64,000 bases of DNA from Noviluteimonas caseinilytica (GCF_018406605.1 NZ_AP024545.1:1612001-1676000); one strand, 5' to 3'; shown: positions 46,199 through 55,514, numbered from the stretch's first letter. Notes: generated from the letters alone by a model not told the origin. Program-made: numbers and translations.

Positions 46199-46933
46199 AT
46201 GGACTTGTCGCCACTGCCGGTCGAAGACGGCTTCCGCCTGCGCGGACAGAGCGTCACGCGGCTCGAAACCTTCGTCGATGCGGCCTTCGCGTTCTCGCTG
46301 ACGCTGCTGGTGATCTTCTACAACGAACTGCCCGACACGGTCGCCGAATTGCGCGAGGCGCTGCGGCGCGTGCCGACGTTCGCCGCGTGCTTCGCGTTGC
46401 TGGCGTTGTTCTGGACGGCGCACAACCGGTGGAGCCGGCGGTTCGGGCTCGAGGATGCGAAGTCGACGGTGCTGAGCCTGTCGTTCGTCCTCGTCGTGCT
46501 GGTGTACGTGTATCCGTTGCGCATGGTGACGTCGAGCGGCCTGTCGCTGCTCACGCACGGCTTCGTGCCGAGCGAGCTGGGCATCGACCACGCGCACTGG
46601 ATGCTCGACCTGCAGACGGCCTTCATGGTGTACGGCGCGGGGTTCGCGGCGTTGTCGTGGATCCTGTGGCGGCTCAATGCGCACGCGCTGCGGCGCGCGG
46701 ATTTCCTCGAGCTGGATGCAGGCGAGCGCTTCCGCACGCAGAGCGAGATCGGCGCGTATGCGTTGATGACCGCGAGCGCGGCGGCGAGCGTGGTACTCAG
46801 CATGTTCCTGCTCGTGGCGCCGCCGTGGTTCCTCAACAACCTCACCGTCGGCGGGCCGATGTGGCTGTACTCGATCATGGGCTTCGGGCTCTGGGCGTAT
46901 CGCGCGCGGCGCGACCGCATGGCGCGCGCATGA
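46199..46933 (+). CDS. TMEM175-like membrane protein (DUF1211)
   Basis: A 244-residue protein with about six hydrophobic helices. The first helix RLETFVDAAFAFSLTLLVIFYNELP corresponds to the RxxxFSDxVFA helix of the TMEM175 potassium channel family, but the FSD signature reads FVD here. FALLALFWTAHNRWSRRFG matches the conserved HNRxW region. AAGGGGAG precedes ATG 46199. The stop overlaps the bioD start (ATGA). Ion channel function is inferred from family only. Confidence 0.75.
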   Translation: MDLSPLPVEDGFRLRGQSVTRLETFVDAAFAFSLTLLVIFYNELPDTVAELREALRRVPTFAACFALLALFWTAHNRWSRRFGLEDAKSTVLSLSFVLVVLVYVYPLRMVTSSGLSLLTHGFVPSELGIDHAHWMLDLQTAFMVYGAGFAALSWILWRLNAHALRRADFLELDAGERFRTQSEIGAYALMTASAAASVVLSMFLLVAPPWFLNNLTVGGPMWLYSIMGFGLWAYRARRDRMARA

Positions 46934-47613
46934 CACGGCGCGGCCTTTTCGTCACCGGCACCGACACGGGCGTCGGCAAGACGCTGGTGTCGTGCGCGTT
47001 GCTGCACGTGGCGCGCGCGCAAGGATTGCGCGCGGTCGGCATGAAGCCCGTCGCGAGCGGATGCGACCTCGTCGACGGTGCATGGCACAACGAAGATGCG
47101 CTGGCGTTGCAGGCCGCGAGCGATCCGCGCCCCGACTACGCCGACGTCAATCCGTTCGCGCTGGCGCATCCACTCGCGCCCGAACTCGCCGCGCGCGATG
47201 CAGGCGTGGCGGTCACGCTGGCGCCGATCCTCGCCGCGCACGCGCGCCTGCAGGCGCAGGCGGACGTGGTGGTGGTGGAAGGCGTCGGCGGCTGGGCCGC
47301 GCCGCTGTCCACGCAACTGCACCAGGCCGATCTCGTGCGCGCGCTGCACCTGCCGGTGGTGCTGGTGGTCGGGCTGCGACTCGGCTGCCTCAACCACGCG
47401 TATCTCACGCAGCGGGCGATCGCCGAGGACGGCGGCCGTTTCGCCGGCTGGATCGCGACCGGCATCGATCCCGACATGGCGCGCGCCGACGACAACGTCG
47501 CATTGCTGACGGAGCGGCTGCGTGCGCCTTGCCTGGGGCGGCTGCCCTTCGAGGCAGGGCCCGATCCCGCGCGCATGGCCAGGCTGCTGCGCTGGCCGGA
47601 GACGTCGACCTGA
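46930..47613 (+). CDS. bioD: dethiobiotin synthetase
   Basis: Penultimate step of biotin synthesis: ATP-dependent carboxylation of 7,8-diaminopelargonic acid. The 227-residue protein has P-loop TGTDTGVGKT at residues 9-18, the substrate Lys in GMKPVASG, VVVEGVGGWAAPL and VGLRLGCLNHAYLT, which are all canonical BioD motifs. No other bio genes are adjacent; its neighbour upstream, coupled by ATGA, is a membrane protein, which is unusual company. Confidence 0.93.
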   Translation: MTRRGLFVTGTDTGVGKTLVSCALLHVARAQGLRAVGMKPVASGCDLVDGAWHNEDALALQAASDPRPDYADVNPFALAHPLAPELAARDAGVAVTLAPILAAHARLQAQADVVVVEGVGGWAAPLSTQLHQADLVRALHLPVVLVVGLRLGCLNHAYLTQRAIAEDGGRFAGWIATGIDPDMARADDNVALLTERLRAPCLGRLPFEAGPDPARMARLLRWPETST

Positions 47614-47798
47614 GCCGTTTGGTTCCTTCGCATCCTTGCGTCGAGGGCGCCAATGCCGCGATGCGACATCGCAGCCGTTTCAATCGCAACCGTTGCGACG
47701 ACGCGGAAGCAACCTGACTTCCAGCAGGGTGTCCGCTGAACGCGGGCGAGGCTAAACTGCGCGGTACAAAAATTCCAACCGATCCCTCGAGGACCCGC

Positions 47799-48968
47799 AT
47801 GCGCACCCCCCATGTCGCACTGCTCACGCTCGCCTGCATCGCCGCGTTCGGCGCAGGCTGCTCCAAGGAAGGCAACAACGCAGGTCCCGGCGGACCCGGT
47901 GGTGCCATGCCGCCGCCGGAAGTCGGCGTCGTCACCGTGCAACCGGCCTCGGTGCCACTGGTGAAGGAACTCGTCGGGCGCTTGTCCGCGTATCGCAGCG
48001 CCGATGTGCGCGCGCGCGTGCCGGGCGTGCTCCAGCGTCGCGCGTACGAAGAAGGCAGCGACGTGGCGAAGGGCCAGTTGTTGTTCGTGATCGATCCCGC
48101 GCCGTTGCAGGCCGCGCTCGGCCAGGCCGAAGCCGCGCTCGCCACCGCGAACGCCAACTACGCCAACGCGCACGCCGCGGCGGAACGCGCACGCACGCTG
48201 GCGCCGCAGAAGTTCATCTCGCAGGCGGACCTCGACAACGCGCTCGCCGCGGAACGTTCCGCGTCCGCGGCGCGCCTGTCGGGCAAGGCCGCGGTGGATG
48301 CCGCGCGCATCAACCTCGGATATGCCTCCGTGCGCGCGCCGATCAGCGGCCGCGCCGGCAAGCAGCAGGTCACCGAAGGCGCGCTGGTCGGGCAGGGCGA
48401 CGCCACGCTGCTCACCACCGTCGACCAGATCGACGAGATGTACGTCAACCTCTCCATCGGCGTCGATGAACTCGACCAGGTGCGCAAGGCCAGCGACGGC
48501 GGCCAGCGCAGCGTGCAGATCCTGTTGTCGGACGGCAGCGTCTACAAGCAGGCGGGCGCGGTCGATTTCTCCGGTGACGTGGTCGATCCGTCCACCGGCG
48601 CGATCGCGATCCGCGCACGCGTGAAGAATCCCGACCACATGCTGCTGCCGGGCACGTTCGTCACCGTGCGCGCCACGATGGGCGAACAGCGCGGCGCGTA
48701 TCGCGTGCCCGCACTCGCCGTGCAGCGCGACGTGACCGGCCCGTACGTGATGGTCGTGGGCGCCGACGGCAAGGTGGCGCGCAAGAACGTCACGACGGAA
48801 CGCCAGGACGGCGCGGACTGGGTGGTCAGCGCCGGCGTGGCGCCGGGCGACAAGGTGGTGGTGTCGGGATTGCAGCGCGTGCAACCGGGTGCGCCGGCGA
48901 AGGCCGTGCCGTACGTGCCGGAGAAGCCCGCGGGCACTGGTGCCGCCCCCGCCGCCAAGCAGGGCTGA
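47799..48968 (+). CDS. RND efflux periplasmic adaptor (MexA/AcrA type lipoprotein)
   Basis: A 389-residue lipoprotein: lipobox FGAGC with Cys21, then an MFP layout with ELVGRLSAYRSADVRARVPGVLQRRAYEEGSDVAKGQLLFVID (lipoyl and barrel-entry), an alpha hairpin (about 105-165), LGYASVRAPISGRAGKQQVTEGALV and the C-terminal membrane-proximal domain. It bridges the RND pump and an outer-membrane channel. GAGGA is before ATG 47799. The pump gene follows 6 bp later. Confidence 0.92.
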   Translation: MRTPHVALLTLACIAAFGAGCSKEGNNAGPGGPGGAMPPPEVGVVTVQPASVPLVKELVGRLSAYRSADVRARVPGVLQRRAYEEGSDVAKGQLLFVIDPAPLQAALGQAEAALATANANYANAHAAAERARTLAPQKFISQADLDNALAAERSASAARLSGKAAVDAARINLGYASVRAPISGRAGKQQVTEGALVGQGDATLLTTVDQIDEMYVNLSIGVDELDQVRKASDGGQRSVQILLSDGSVYKQAGAVDFSGDVVDPSTGAIAIRARVKNPDHMLLPGTFVTVRATMGEQRGAYRVPALAVQRDVTGPYVMVVGADGKVARKNVTTERQDGADWVVSAGVAPGDKVVVSGLQRVQPGAPAKAVPYVPEKPAGTGAAPAAKQG

Positions 48969-48974
48969 GCCGCC

Positions 48975-51900
48975 ATGTCCCGTTACTTCATCAACCACCC
49001 GGTCTTCGCCTGGGTCATCGCGATCATGATCGTGATCTCCGGCGTGCTCGCGATCCGCGGGCTCGGCGTGGAGTCGTATCCGAACATCGCCCCGCCGCAG
49101 GTCGGCGTGTTCGCCGCCTATCCCGGCGCGAATGCGGAAACCGTCGAACGCGCGGTCACGCAGATCATCGAGCAGCAGCTCACCGGCATCGACAACCTGG
49201 ATTACTTCAGCGCGTCGTCGGGCTCCGATGGCAGCGCCTCGCTCAACCTCACCTTCAAGCCCGGCACCGATCCCGACATCGCGCAGATGCAGGTGCAGAA
49301 CAAGGTGTCGCAGGCCACGCCGCGCCTGCCCGGCGACGTGGTGCAGCAGGGCGTCACGGTGTCGAAGTCCAACAGCGGCTTCCTGCTCGTCATCGCGCTG
49401 AAGTCCAGCGATCCGGCGATCGGGAAGGACGAGCTGTCCGACTTGCTCGCCTCCAACGTGCTCGACCAGGTCGCGCGCGTGCCGGGCGTGGGCAGCACGC
49501 AGCTGTTCGGCGGCCAGTACTCGATGAACATCTGGCTCAACCCGGACAAGCTGCACGCGTACGGGCTGTCGGCCAGCGACGTGCTGTCCGCGGTGCGCGC
49601 GCAGAACGTGCAGTTCTCCGCGGGCCAGGTGGGCGGCGAACCGTCGCCGGAAACGCAGATGTTCACCGCGTCGGTCGCGGCCGAAGGGCGTTTCACCAAG
49701 CCCGAGGAGTTCGAGAACATCCTGCTGCGCGCCAACGCCAGCGGTGCCGCGGTGCGCCTGCGCGACGTTGCGCGCGTGGAGATCTCCGGTTCCGCGCACG
49801 GCTTCGACCTGCAGTGGAACGGTCAGCCGGCCGCGGGTTTCGCGGTGTCGCTCGGCCCGGGCGAGAACGCGCTGGAAGTGGCGGCGGCGGTCAAGGCGCG
49901 CATGGCGCAGTTGCAGCCGAGCTTCCCGAAGGGCGTGGAGTGGTTCGCGCCCTACGACACATCGGACTTCGTGCGCATCTCGGTCGACGAGGTGATCAAG
50001 ACGCTCGGCGAAGCGATGGTGCTGGTGTTCCTGGTGATGCTGCTGTTCCTGCAGAACCTGCGCGCCACGCTCATCCCGACGCTCGTCATCCCCGTCGCGC
50101 TGCTCGGCACGTTCCTGGGCATGTACGTGCTCGGCTTCACCATCAACCAGCTCAGCCTGTTCGGCATGGTGCTGGCGATCGGCATCGTGGTCGATGACGC
50201 GATCGTGGTGATCGAGAACGTCGAACGCATCATGACCGAGGAAGGTTTGTCGCCGAAGGAGGCCACGCGCAAGGCGATGCACCAGATCACCGGTGCGGTC
50301 ATCGCGATCACGCTGGTGCTGGCGGCGGTGTTCATCCCCAGCGCCCTGCAAGCGGGCAGCGCGGGCGCGGTGTACAAGCAGTTCGCGCTCACCATCGCCA
50401 TGGCGATGTTGTTCTCCGCGTTCCTCGCGCTGGGCTTCACGCCGGCCCTGTGCGCCAGCCTGCTCAAGCCCTCGGCGCACCACGAAGCGCGCAACCCGAT
50501 CTTCCGCGCCTTCAACAAGTTCTACGGGAAGATGAGCACGATCTACGTCGGGCACATCGGCAGCGCCGTGCGGCATGCGCCGCGCTGGATGGCGGTGTTC
50601 GCGGCGTTGGCGATCGGGTGCGGCTTCCTGTTCTGGAAGATGCCGGGCAGCTTCCTGCCGGAAGAAGACCAGGGCTACGCATTCGCCATCGTGCAGCTGC
50701 CGCCGGGCGCCACCCTGCGTCGTACCAACGCCGTGTTCGAACAGATCCGCGCGAAGGTCGACAAGATGGAAGGCTTCGACGGGATGATGCAGGTGTCCGG
50801 CTTCAGCTTCATCGGCCAGGGCGAGAACGTCGGCATGGCCTTCATCAAGCTCAAGCCGTGGGACCAGCGCAAGATCACCGCGACCGAGTTCATCCAGAAC
50901 GCCAACGGTGCGTTGTTCCCGATCCGCGATGCGCAGATCTTCGTGGCCAACCTGCCGACGGTGAATGGCCTGGGCCAGTTCGGCGGCTTCGACATGTACC
51001 TGCAGGACCGCACCGGCCAGGGACGCGACGCGCTGATGGGTGCGATGGGCACGCTGCTCGGCAAGGCGGGCGAAAACAAGGCGCTGGTGGGCGTGCGACC
51101 GAACACGCTGGAGCCTTCGCCGCAGTTGAAGCTCGATGTCGATCGCTTGCAGGCGCAGGCGATGGGCCTGGAAGTCGGTGACATCTACAGCGCCATCCAG
51201 TTGATGCTGGCGCCGATCTACGTCAACGACTTCGTGCAGGGCGGGCGCGTCAAGCGCGTGAACATGCAGGCCGATGGTCCGTTCCGAACGGGGCCCGAAT
51301 CGCTCGCGCATTACTACACGCCCTCCAACACCAAGGATGCGGACGGCCTGCCGACGATGATCCCGTTGTCGAACGTGGTGAAGGCGAAGTGGGAAGTCGC
51401 CTCGCCCTCGCTCACGCGCTACAACGGGTTCGCGGCGGTGGAGATCGTGGGTTCGCAGGCGCCGGGGCACAGCTCGGGTGAGGCGATGAACGCGATGCAG
51501 GCGATCGTCGAGAAGGACCTGCCCGCGGGCTTCGGATACGACTGGGCGGGGCAGTCGCACCAGGAAATCCTGTCCGGCAGCCAGACCACGATGCTGATGA
51601 TCCTGTCGATCATCGTCGTGTTCCTGTGCCTGGCCGCGTTGTACGAAAGCTGGTCGGTGCCCGTCGCGGTGCTGCTGGTGGTGCCGGTGGGCGTGCTGGG
51701 CGCGGTGTTGTTGTCGATGGCGCGCGGATTGCCCAACGACATCTACTTCAAGATCGGCCTGATCACGGTGATCGGCCTGGCGGCGAAGAACGCGATCCTG
51801 ATCGTCGAGTTCGCGATCCAGGAACGCAAGGAAGGCAAGCCGCTGGGCCAGGCGGTGGTCGAAGCCGCCAAGCTGCGACTGCGCCCGATCCTCATGACGT

Positions 51901-52112
51901 CGCTCGCCTTCATCATGGGCGTGCTGCCGCTGGCGATCTCCACCGGCGCCGGCGCGAACGCGCGGCATGCGATCGGCACGGGCGTCATCGGCGGCATGCT
52001 GGCCGCCACGTTCCTCGGCCTGCTGTTCATCCCGGTGTTCTACGCGATCGTGCGCAGGATGCTGGGCGACAAGCTGGACGTCGCGCCGAAGATCGTCCAC
52101 GAAGACGACTGA
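48975..52112 (+). CDS. HAE1-family RND multidrug efflux pump
   Basis: A 1,045-residue inner-membrane proton-driven transporter. Begins MSRYFINHPVFAWVIAIMIV; the porter domains contain FKPGTDPDIAQMQVQNKVSQATPRLP. The proton relay is intact: the two Asp in GIVVDDAIVVIENVER on TM4 and the Lys in GLAAKNAILIVEFAI on TM10. It is AcrB/MexB-like throughout, so hydrophobic drugs or similar compounds are the likely cargo. No TolC/OprM gene follows; the operon ends in a terminator. Confidence 0.95.
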   Translation: MSRYFINHPVFAWVIAIMIVISGVLAIRGLGVESYPNIAPPQVGVFAAYPGANAETVERAVTQIIEQQLTGIDNLDYFSASSGSDGSASLNLTFKPGTDPDIAQMQVQNKVSQATPRLPGDVVQQGVTVSKSNSGFLLVIALKSSDPAIGKDELSDLLASNVLDQVARVPGVGSTQLFGGQYSMNIWLNPDKLHAYGLSASDVLSAVRAQNVQFSAGQVGGEPSPETQMFTASVAAEGRFTKPEEFENILLRANASGAAVRLRDVARVEISGSAHGFDLQWNGQPAAGFAVSLGPGENALEVAAAVKARMAQLQPSFPKGVEWFAPYDTSDFVRISVDEVIKTLGEAMVLVFLVMLLFLQNLRATLIPTLVIPVALLGTFLGMYVLGFTINQLSLFGMVLAIGIVVDDAIVVIENVERIMTEEGLSPKEATRKAMHQITGAVIAITLVLAAVFIPSALQAGSAGAVYKQFALTIAMAMLFSAFLALGFTPALCASLLKPSAHHEARNPIFRAFNKFYGKMSTIYVGHIGSAVRHAPRWMAVFAALAIGCGFLFWKMPGSFLPEEDQGYAFAIVQLPPGATLRRTNAVFEQIRAKVDKMEGFDGMMQVSGFSFIGQGENVGMAFIKLKPWDQRKITATEFIQNANGALFPIRDAQIFVANLPTVNGLGQFGGFDMYLQDRTGQGRDALMGAMGTLLGKAGENKALVGVRPNTLEPSPQLKLDVDRLQAQAMGLEVGDIYSAIQLMLAPIYVNDFVQGGRVKRVNMQADGPFRTGPESLAHYYTPSNTKDADGLPTMIPLSNVVKAKWEVASPSLTRYNGFAAVEIVGSQAPGHSSGEAMNAMQAIVEKDLPAGFGYDWAGQSHQEILSGSQTTMLMILSIIVVFLCLAALYESWSVPVAVLLVVPVGVLGAVLLSMARGLPNDIYFKIGLITVIGLAAKNAILIVEFAIQERKEGKPLGQAVVEAAKLRLRPILMTSLAFIMGVLPLAISTGAGANARHAIGTGVIGGMLAATFLGLLFIPVFYAIVRRMLGDKLDVAPKIVHEDD

Positions 52113-52139
52113 TCGCCTCCGTCATCGCGCACAAAAAAA

Positions 52140-52164
52140 CCCCGGCATCGCTGCCGGGGTTTTT
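52140..52164 (+). terminator. bidirectional Rho-independent terminator
   Basis: CCCCGGCA (52140-52147) / TGCCGGGG (52152-52159) with a TCGC loop; T5 follows and an A-run precedes, so it can serve both the RND operon and the convergent phasin gene. Confidence 0.92.
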
Positions 52165-52190
52165 GTTTTGCGGTGCTTGCCGCGGAAGGC

Positions 52191-52586
52191 TTACTTCGCC
52201 TTCGACGCCTGCTGCACGACCGTCTCGACGTTGCTCTTGGCCTGCGCGGTGGCGGCTTCGAACTGCGACTTGGCGATCTGGCCGATGGCTTCGTTGGTCT
52301 TCAGCGTGGTGCCGAGGACTTCCTGGCCGGTGGCGAGGTTGCGCTCGGCGGTCTCGCGGACGACCTGCAGGCCCTTCGGCATGACGGTCTTGAACTGGTC
52401 GGGGGTGCGGACTTCGGCGACTTCACCGAGGAACGCGAACGTGGCGGTGGCGCCGGCTTCGATCGCGGCCAGCTGCAGGCCGAAGACCTTGGTGGCGTTG
52501 TCGAGCGCGAGGCGGTTGATCTGCGCCGCGGTGTCGGCGAACTGGCGCGAGGCGGCGGCGAACTGTTCGTTGAACTGCTGGTACAT
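52191..52586 (-). CDS. phasin family protein
   Basis: A 131-residue, almost fully helical protein with the phasin pattern: MYQQFNEQFAAASRQFADTA, then RLALDNATKVFGLQLAAIEA and a C-terminal amphipathic QVVRETAERNLATGQEVLG. Phasins coat polyhydroxyalkanoate granules; some members in this group have general stress or chaperone-like roles, and no PHA synthase is in the window. Length is typical. Convergent with the RND operon. Confidence 0.85.
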   Translation of the reverse strand: MYQQFNEQFAAASRQFADTAAQINRLALDNATKVFGLQLAAIEAGATATFAFLGEVAEVRTPDQFKTVMPKGLQVVRETAERNLATGQEVLGTTLKTNEAIGQIAKSQFEAATAQAKSNVETVVQQASKAK

Positions 52587-52799
52587 GGCAGGGAGACTCC
52601 ACGGGGGTCCACCGGGCGGGATGCCTGATGGTGCGGTGCAGCATAGACCTCGGGATGTTGCAGTGCAACAACCGTTCGTCGCGTCGTTGGGGAAGCAGCA
52701 AGGCGCCTGAATTCAAGGGCTTGGCCCTGAAACCGGCCATTCACGCGGCCACAACTCGGCCGGAGGGACGCTGCAAGGCCCACTCCCGGAGCCCCGGCC

Positions 52800-53702
52800 A
52801 TGGCTGCCCGCCCCATCTGGAACGGCACTTTGTCGTTCGGCCTGCTGAACATCCCGATCCAGCTGATGACGGGCGAGCGCAGGAACGAACTGCACTTCCG
52901 GATGATGGATGCGCGCAACAAGGCGCCGGTGAAGTACGAGCGCGTCAACGCCGAGACCGGCGAAGAAGTGCCCTGGAAGGAAATCGTCAAGGCCTTCGAA
53001 TACTCGAAGGGCAACTACGTGGTGCTCGAACCCGAGGACCTTGCCGCCGCGGCGAGCGAGAACCGGGAAGTGATCGAGATGGAAGCGTTCGTCGATCGCG
53101 AGCAGATCGCGCCGTCGTACCTGGAGAAGCCCTACATCCTCGTGCCCGGCAAGAAAGCCGAGAAGGGCTACGTGCTGCTGCGCGAAGTGCTGAAGAAGAC
53201 CGGCAAGGTCGGCATCGGCCGCGTGGTGATCCGCACGAAGGAATACCTGACGATGGTGACGCCGCAGGACGACGCGCTGATGATGATCCTGCTGCGCTTT
53301 CCGCAGGAGATCGTCGACATCGCCGAATACAACATCCCCGAGGGCGGCGTGGCGAAGTGGAAGATCAGCCCCAAGGAACTGGAGATGGCCACGACGCTGC
53401 TCGAGTCGATGGCGGCCGATTTCGATCCGGAGCAGTACAAGGACGAATTCAAGGAACGCCTGTCCGCCGTGATCAAGAAGCGCTTGAAGCAGAAGGGTGC
53501 GACGACGACGGTGGAAGAGGAGGAAGGCCCGGCGCACGACGCGACGACGAACGTGGTCGACTTCATGGCGCTGCTGAAAAAGAGCCTGGAGAAGAAGGGC
53601 GACGCGCCGGCCAAGGCCACCGCGCGCAAGGCGGCCAAGAAACCCGCGACGAAGAAGGCCGCCACCAAGACGCCGTCGTCGAAGAGCAAGAAGAGCGCCT
53701 GA
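52800..53702 (+). CDS. ku: NHEJ DNA end-binding protein Ku
   Basis: A 300-residue bacterial Ku: MAARPIWNGTLSFGLLNIPIQL at the N-terminus, FRMMDARNKAPVKYERVN, KAFEYSKGNYVVLEPEDL and KISPKELEMATTLLESMAADFDPEQYKDEF, which together make the beta-barrel ring that threads DNA ends. The last 40 residues are Lys/Ala-rich (KKPATKKAATK), a DNA-binding tail seen in many Ku proteins. It is followed 3 bp later by the LigD-type polymerase gene. Confidence 0.94.
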   Translation: MAARPIWNGTLSFGLLNIPIQLMTGERRNELHFRMMDARNKAPVKYERVNAETGEEVPWKEIVKAFEYSKGNYVVLEPEDLAAAASENREVIEMEAFVDREQIAPSYLEKPYILVPGKKAEKGYVLLREVLKKTGKVGIGRVVIRTKEYLTMVTPQDDALMMILLRFPQEIVDIAEYNIPEGGVAKWKISPKELEMATTLLESMAADFDPEQYKDEFKERLSAVIKKRLKQKGATTTVEEEEGPAHDATTNVVDFMALLKKSLEKKGDAPAKATARKAAKKPATKKAATKTPSSKSKKSA

Positions 53703-53705
53703 CGC

Positions 53706-54578
53706 GTGGCGCGCAAGGGCGCATCGCTGCCCACGCTCAGCTCGCCCGATCGCGTGGTGTTTCCCGACGTGGGGATCACCAAGCGCGATGTCTTCGCGTA
53801 CTACGAAGCCGTGGCCGATCGCCTGCTCGAAGACACCGGCGAACGCCTGGTGTCGGTCGTGCGTTGCCCGGACGGCATCGAAGGCGAGCGCTTCTTCCAG
53901 AAACACCTGGGGGCGAGCTTCGGCGCCGCCGTGCATCGGGTCGAAATCGCGGAGAACGATGGCAAGCGCGCGGAGTACGCCTGGATCGACGACCTCGCCG
54001 GCGTGCTCTCGCTCGCGCAGATGAACGTGATCGAATTCCATCCGTGGGGTTCGCGCGTGGCGTCGCTGGAAAAACCCGACCGCGTGATCTTCGACCTCGA
54101 CCCGGACCCCGGCGTCACATGGCCGAAGGTGAAGACCGCCGCGAAGGAAATGCGCGACGCGCTCGCCGAACGCGGCCTGCAATCCTTCGCGCGCATGACC
54201 GGCGGCAAGGGCGTGCACCTCGTGGTGCCGATCGCGAAGCGCTATTCGTGGGACCAGGCGCGCACGTTCTGCGATCGCTTCGCGCACGACTTCGAAGCGC
54301 GCTTCCCCACGCGCTACGTCGCCACCGCCAGCAAGGCGAAGCGCGAAGGGCGCATCTTCATCGACTGGTTGCGCAACGGCCGCGGGGCGACCGCGGTGGC
54401 GAGCTGGTCGCTGCGCGCGCGCCCCGGGGCGCCGGTGGCGATGCCGGTGACGTGGGATGAATTCACGACGTTGCGCGCGCCGGACCGCTTCAAGCTGCGC
54501 GATGCGCTGAAGCGGATCGACGCGCGCATCTGGGACGACGCTTCGGCGAAGACGCAGCGCCTGCCGAAGCTTGAATGA
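53706..54578 (+). CDS. stand-alone LigD-type NHEJ polymerase/primase domain
   Basis: A 290-residue archaeo-eukaryotic primase-fold polymerase, the PolDom of LigD without ligase or nuclease domains. Catalytic DLDPD in VIFDLDPDPGVTWPKVK near residue 125, TGGKGVHLVVPI, and WLRNGRGATAVASWSLRARPGAPVAMP are all intact, as is the N-terminal LSSPDRVVFPDVGITKRDVFAYYEAV. It fills gaps with ribonucleotides at broken ends held by Ku. GTG 53706 starts 3 bp after the ku stop. A ligase partner is not in the window. Confidence 0.9.
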   Translation: MARKGASLPTLSSPDRVVFPDVGITKRDVFAYYEAVADRLLEDTGERLVSVVRCPDGIEGERFFQKHLGASFGAAVHRVEIAENDGKRAEYAWIDDLAGVLSLAQMNVIEFHPWGSRVASLEKPDRVIFDLDPDPGVTWPKVKTAAKEMRDALAERGLQSFARMTGGKGVHLVVPIAKRYSWDQARTFCDRFAHDFEARFPTRYVATASKAKREGRIFIDWLRNGRGATAVASWSLRARPGAPVAMPVTWDEFTTLRAPDRFKLRDALKRIDARIWDDASAKTQRLPKLE

Positions 54579-54581
54579 TCG

Positions 54582-54764
54582 TCAGTGGTGCGTCTTGCGG
54601 CCCGAGCCGCTCTTCTTGCCGCCGCCGTCCTGCTTGTTGACGGTGGCCCAGGCGCGGGCCTCGGCTTCCTTGTCCGGCACGCCCTTCTTCTCGTAGCCCT
54701 CTTCGATGTGCTGGGCCTGGCGCTTCTGCTTGTCGGTGTAGGCCTCTTTGCTGCCCTGCGGCAT
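54582..54764 (-). CDS. small basic conserved protein (KQKRQAQHIEEGY family)
   Basis: A 60-residue hydrophilic protein: MPQGSKEAYTDKQKRQAQHI, then EEGYEKKGVPDKEAEARAWAT and a Gly/Ser/Lys tail GGGKKSGSGRKTHH. Similar short proteins occur across proteobacteria and are sometimes labelled plasmid stabilisation protein, without evidence I know of. The first 45 residues should form two helices. ATG 54764 begins exactly at the conserved start. Convergent with the LigD-type gene, four bases apart. Confidence 0.7.
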   Translation of the reverse strand: MPQGSKEAYTDKQKRQAQHIEEGYEKKGVPDKEAEARAWATVNKQDGGGKKSGSGRKTHH

Positions 54765-54849
54765 GGCGACCTCGCTGCGCTCGTGCGCGTGGTGGGGGAG
54801 GCCCGAGGCTAGAAAAGGTGTGGTCGACGCGGCGTCACCGCGCGCGCAT

Positions 54850-55503
54850 TCAGGCGAGCGGCAAACTGCAACGCAGGCAGAACGACGACTGGCTATCGTC
54901 GATGACGCGCAGTTCGCCGCCATGGCCTTCGGTGATCGCGCGCGCGATGAGCAGGCGCAGGCCCAGCCCGTTGTCCGGCGGCGGGATCTGCGGCCCGTCC
55001 AGCAACGTGGCGCGCACCTCGCCGGCGATCGCCGGCCCGTTGTCCATCACGGTCACGAGTGCGCGATCGCCTTCCCGCGCAATGGTGATGCGCGCGCTAT
55101 CCGCATCGCGCGCCATCACCTGCTCCAGCATCGTGCGGAACAACTGCGGCAAGCGCGTGCCGTCGGCGCGTACGGTGAGGCCCTTCGCGTCGTCACCGAC
55201 GTGCATTGGTTCCACCATGCAGCCCTGCACGCCGGCCAGCGCCATGTCGAGCGCGCCGTCGAGGTCGAGCTTTTCGGTCGCGTCGACCAGGCGACCCTGT
55301 TCGGCGCGCGACCAGTCGTCGAGTTCCTCGATCATCTTGCCCAGGCGCTGCGCCTGGCGCACGACGATGTCGGCGAGTTCCTTCGTGTTGCTGCCGCCCG
55401 GATCGCTGCGCATCAGGTAAGCGGCGGTCTGCAAGGACGTCAGCGGACTGCGCAGGTCGTGCGCGAGCCGGTCGAACCACGGCCGCTGCGTCGGCGATTG
55501 CAT
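54850..55503 (-). CDS. short soluble histidine kinase
   Basis: A 217-residue kinase with no sensor: HisKA with phospho-His in LAHDLRSPLTSLQTAAYL near residue 14-18, and a HATPase domain (VMDNGPAIAG, PPDNGLGLRLLIARAITEGHGG). The N-box region is degenerate (LFRTMLEQVMARDA), so ATP affinity may be altered. GGGAG five bases before ATG 55503 favours this start over ATG 55515, which overlaps the stop of the hybrid kinase gene by one base. Third gene of a signalling operon. Confidence 0.8.
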   Translation of the reverse strand: MQSPTQRPWFDRLAHDLRSPLTSLQTAAYLMRSDPGGSNTKELADIVVRQAQRLGKMIEELDDWSRAEQGRLVDATEKLDLDGALDMALAGVQGCMVEPMHVGDDAKGLTVRADGTRLPQLFRTMLEQVMARDADSARITIAREGDRALVTVMDNGPAIAGEVRATLLDGPQIPPPDNGLGLRLLIARAITEGHGGELRVIDDSQSSFCLRCSLPLA

Positions 55504-55514
55504 GGCGTCTCCCA

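Noticed and set aside
47136..52100. A 1,654-codon open frame opposite bioD and the RND genes
   Set aside because: Antisense shadow; the plus-strand genes have complete, recognisable motifs.
54582..54764. Calling the 60-residue basic protein a plasmid stabilisation or toxin-antitoxin component
   Set aside because: That label circulates for similar proteins, but there is no partner gene or toxin-like motif here.
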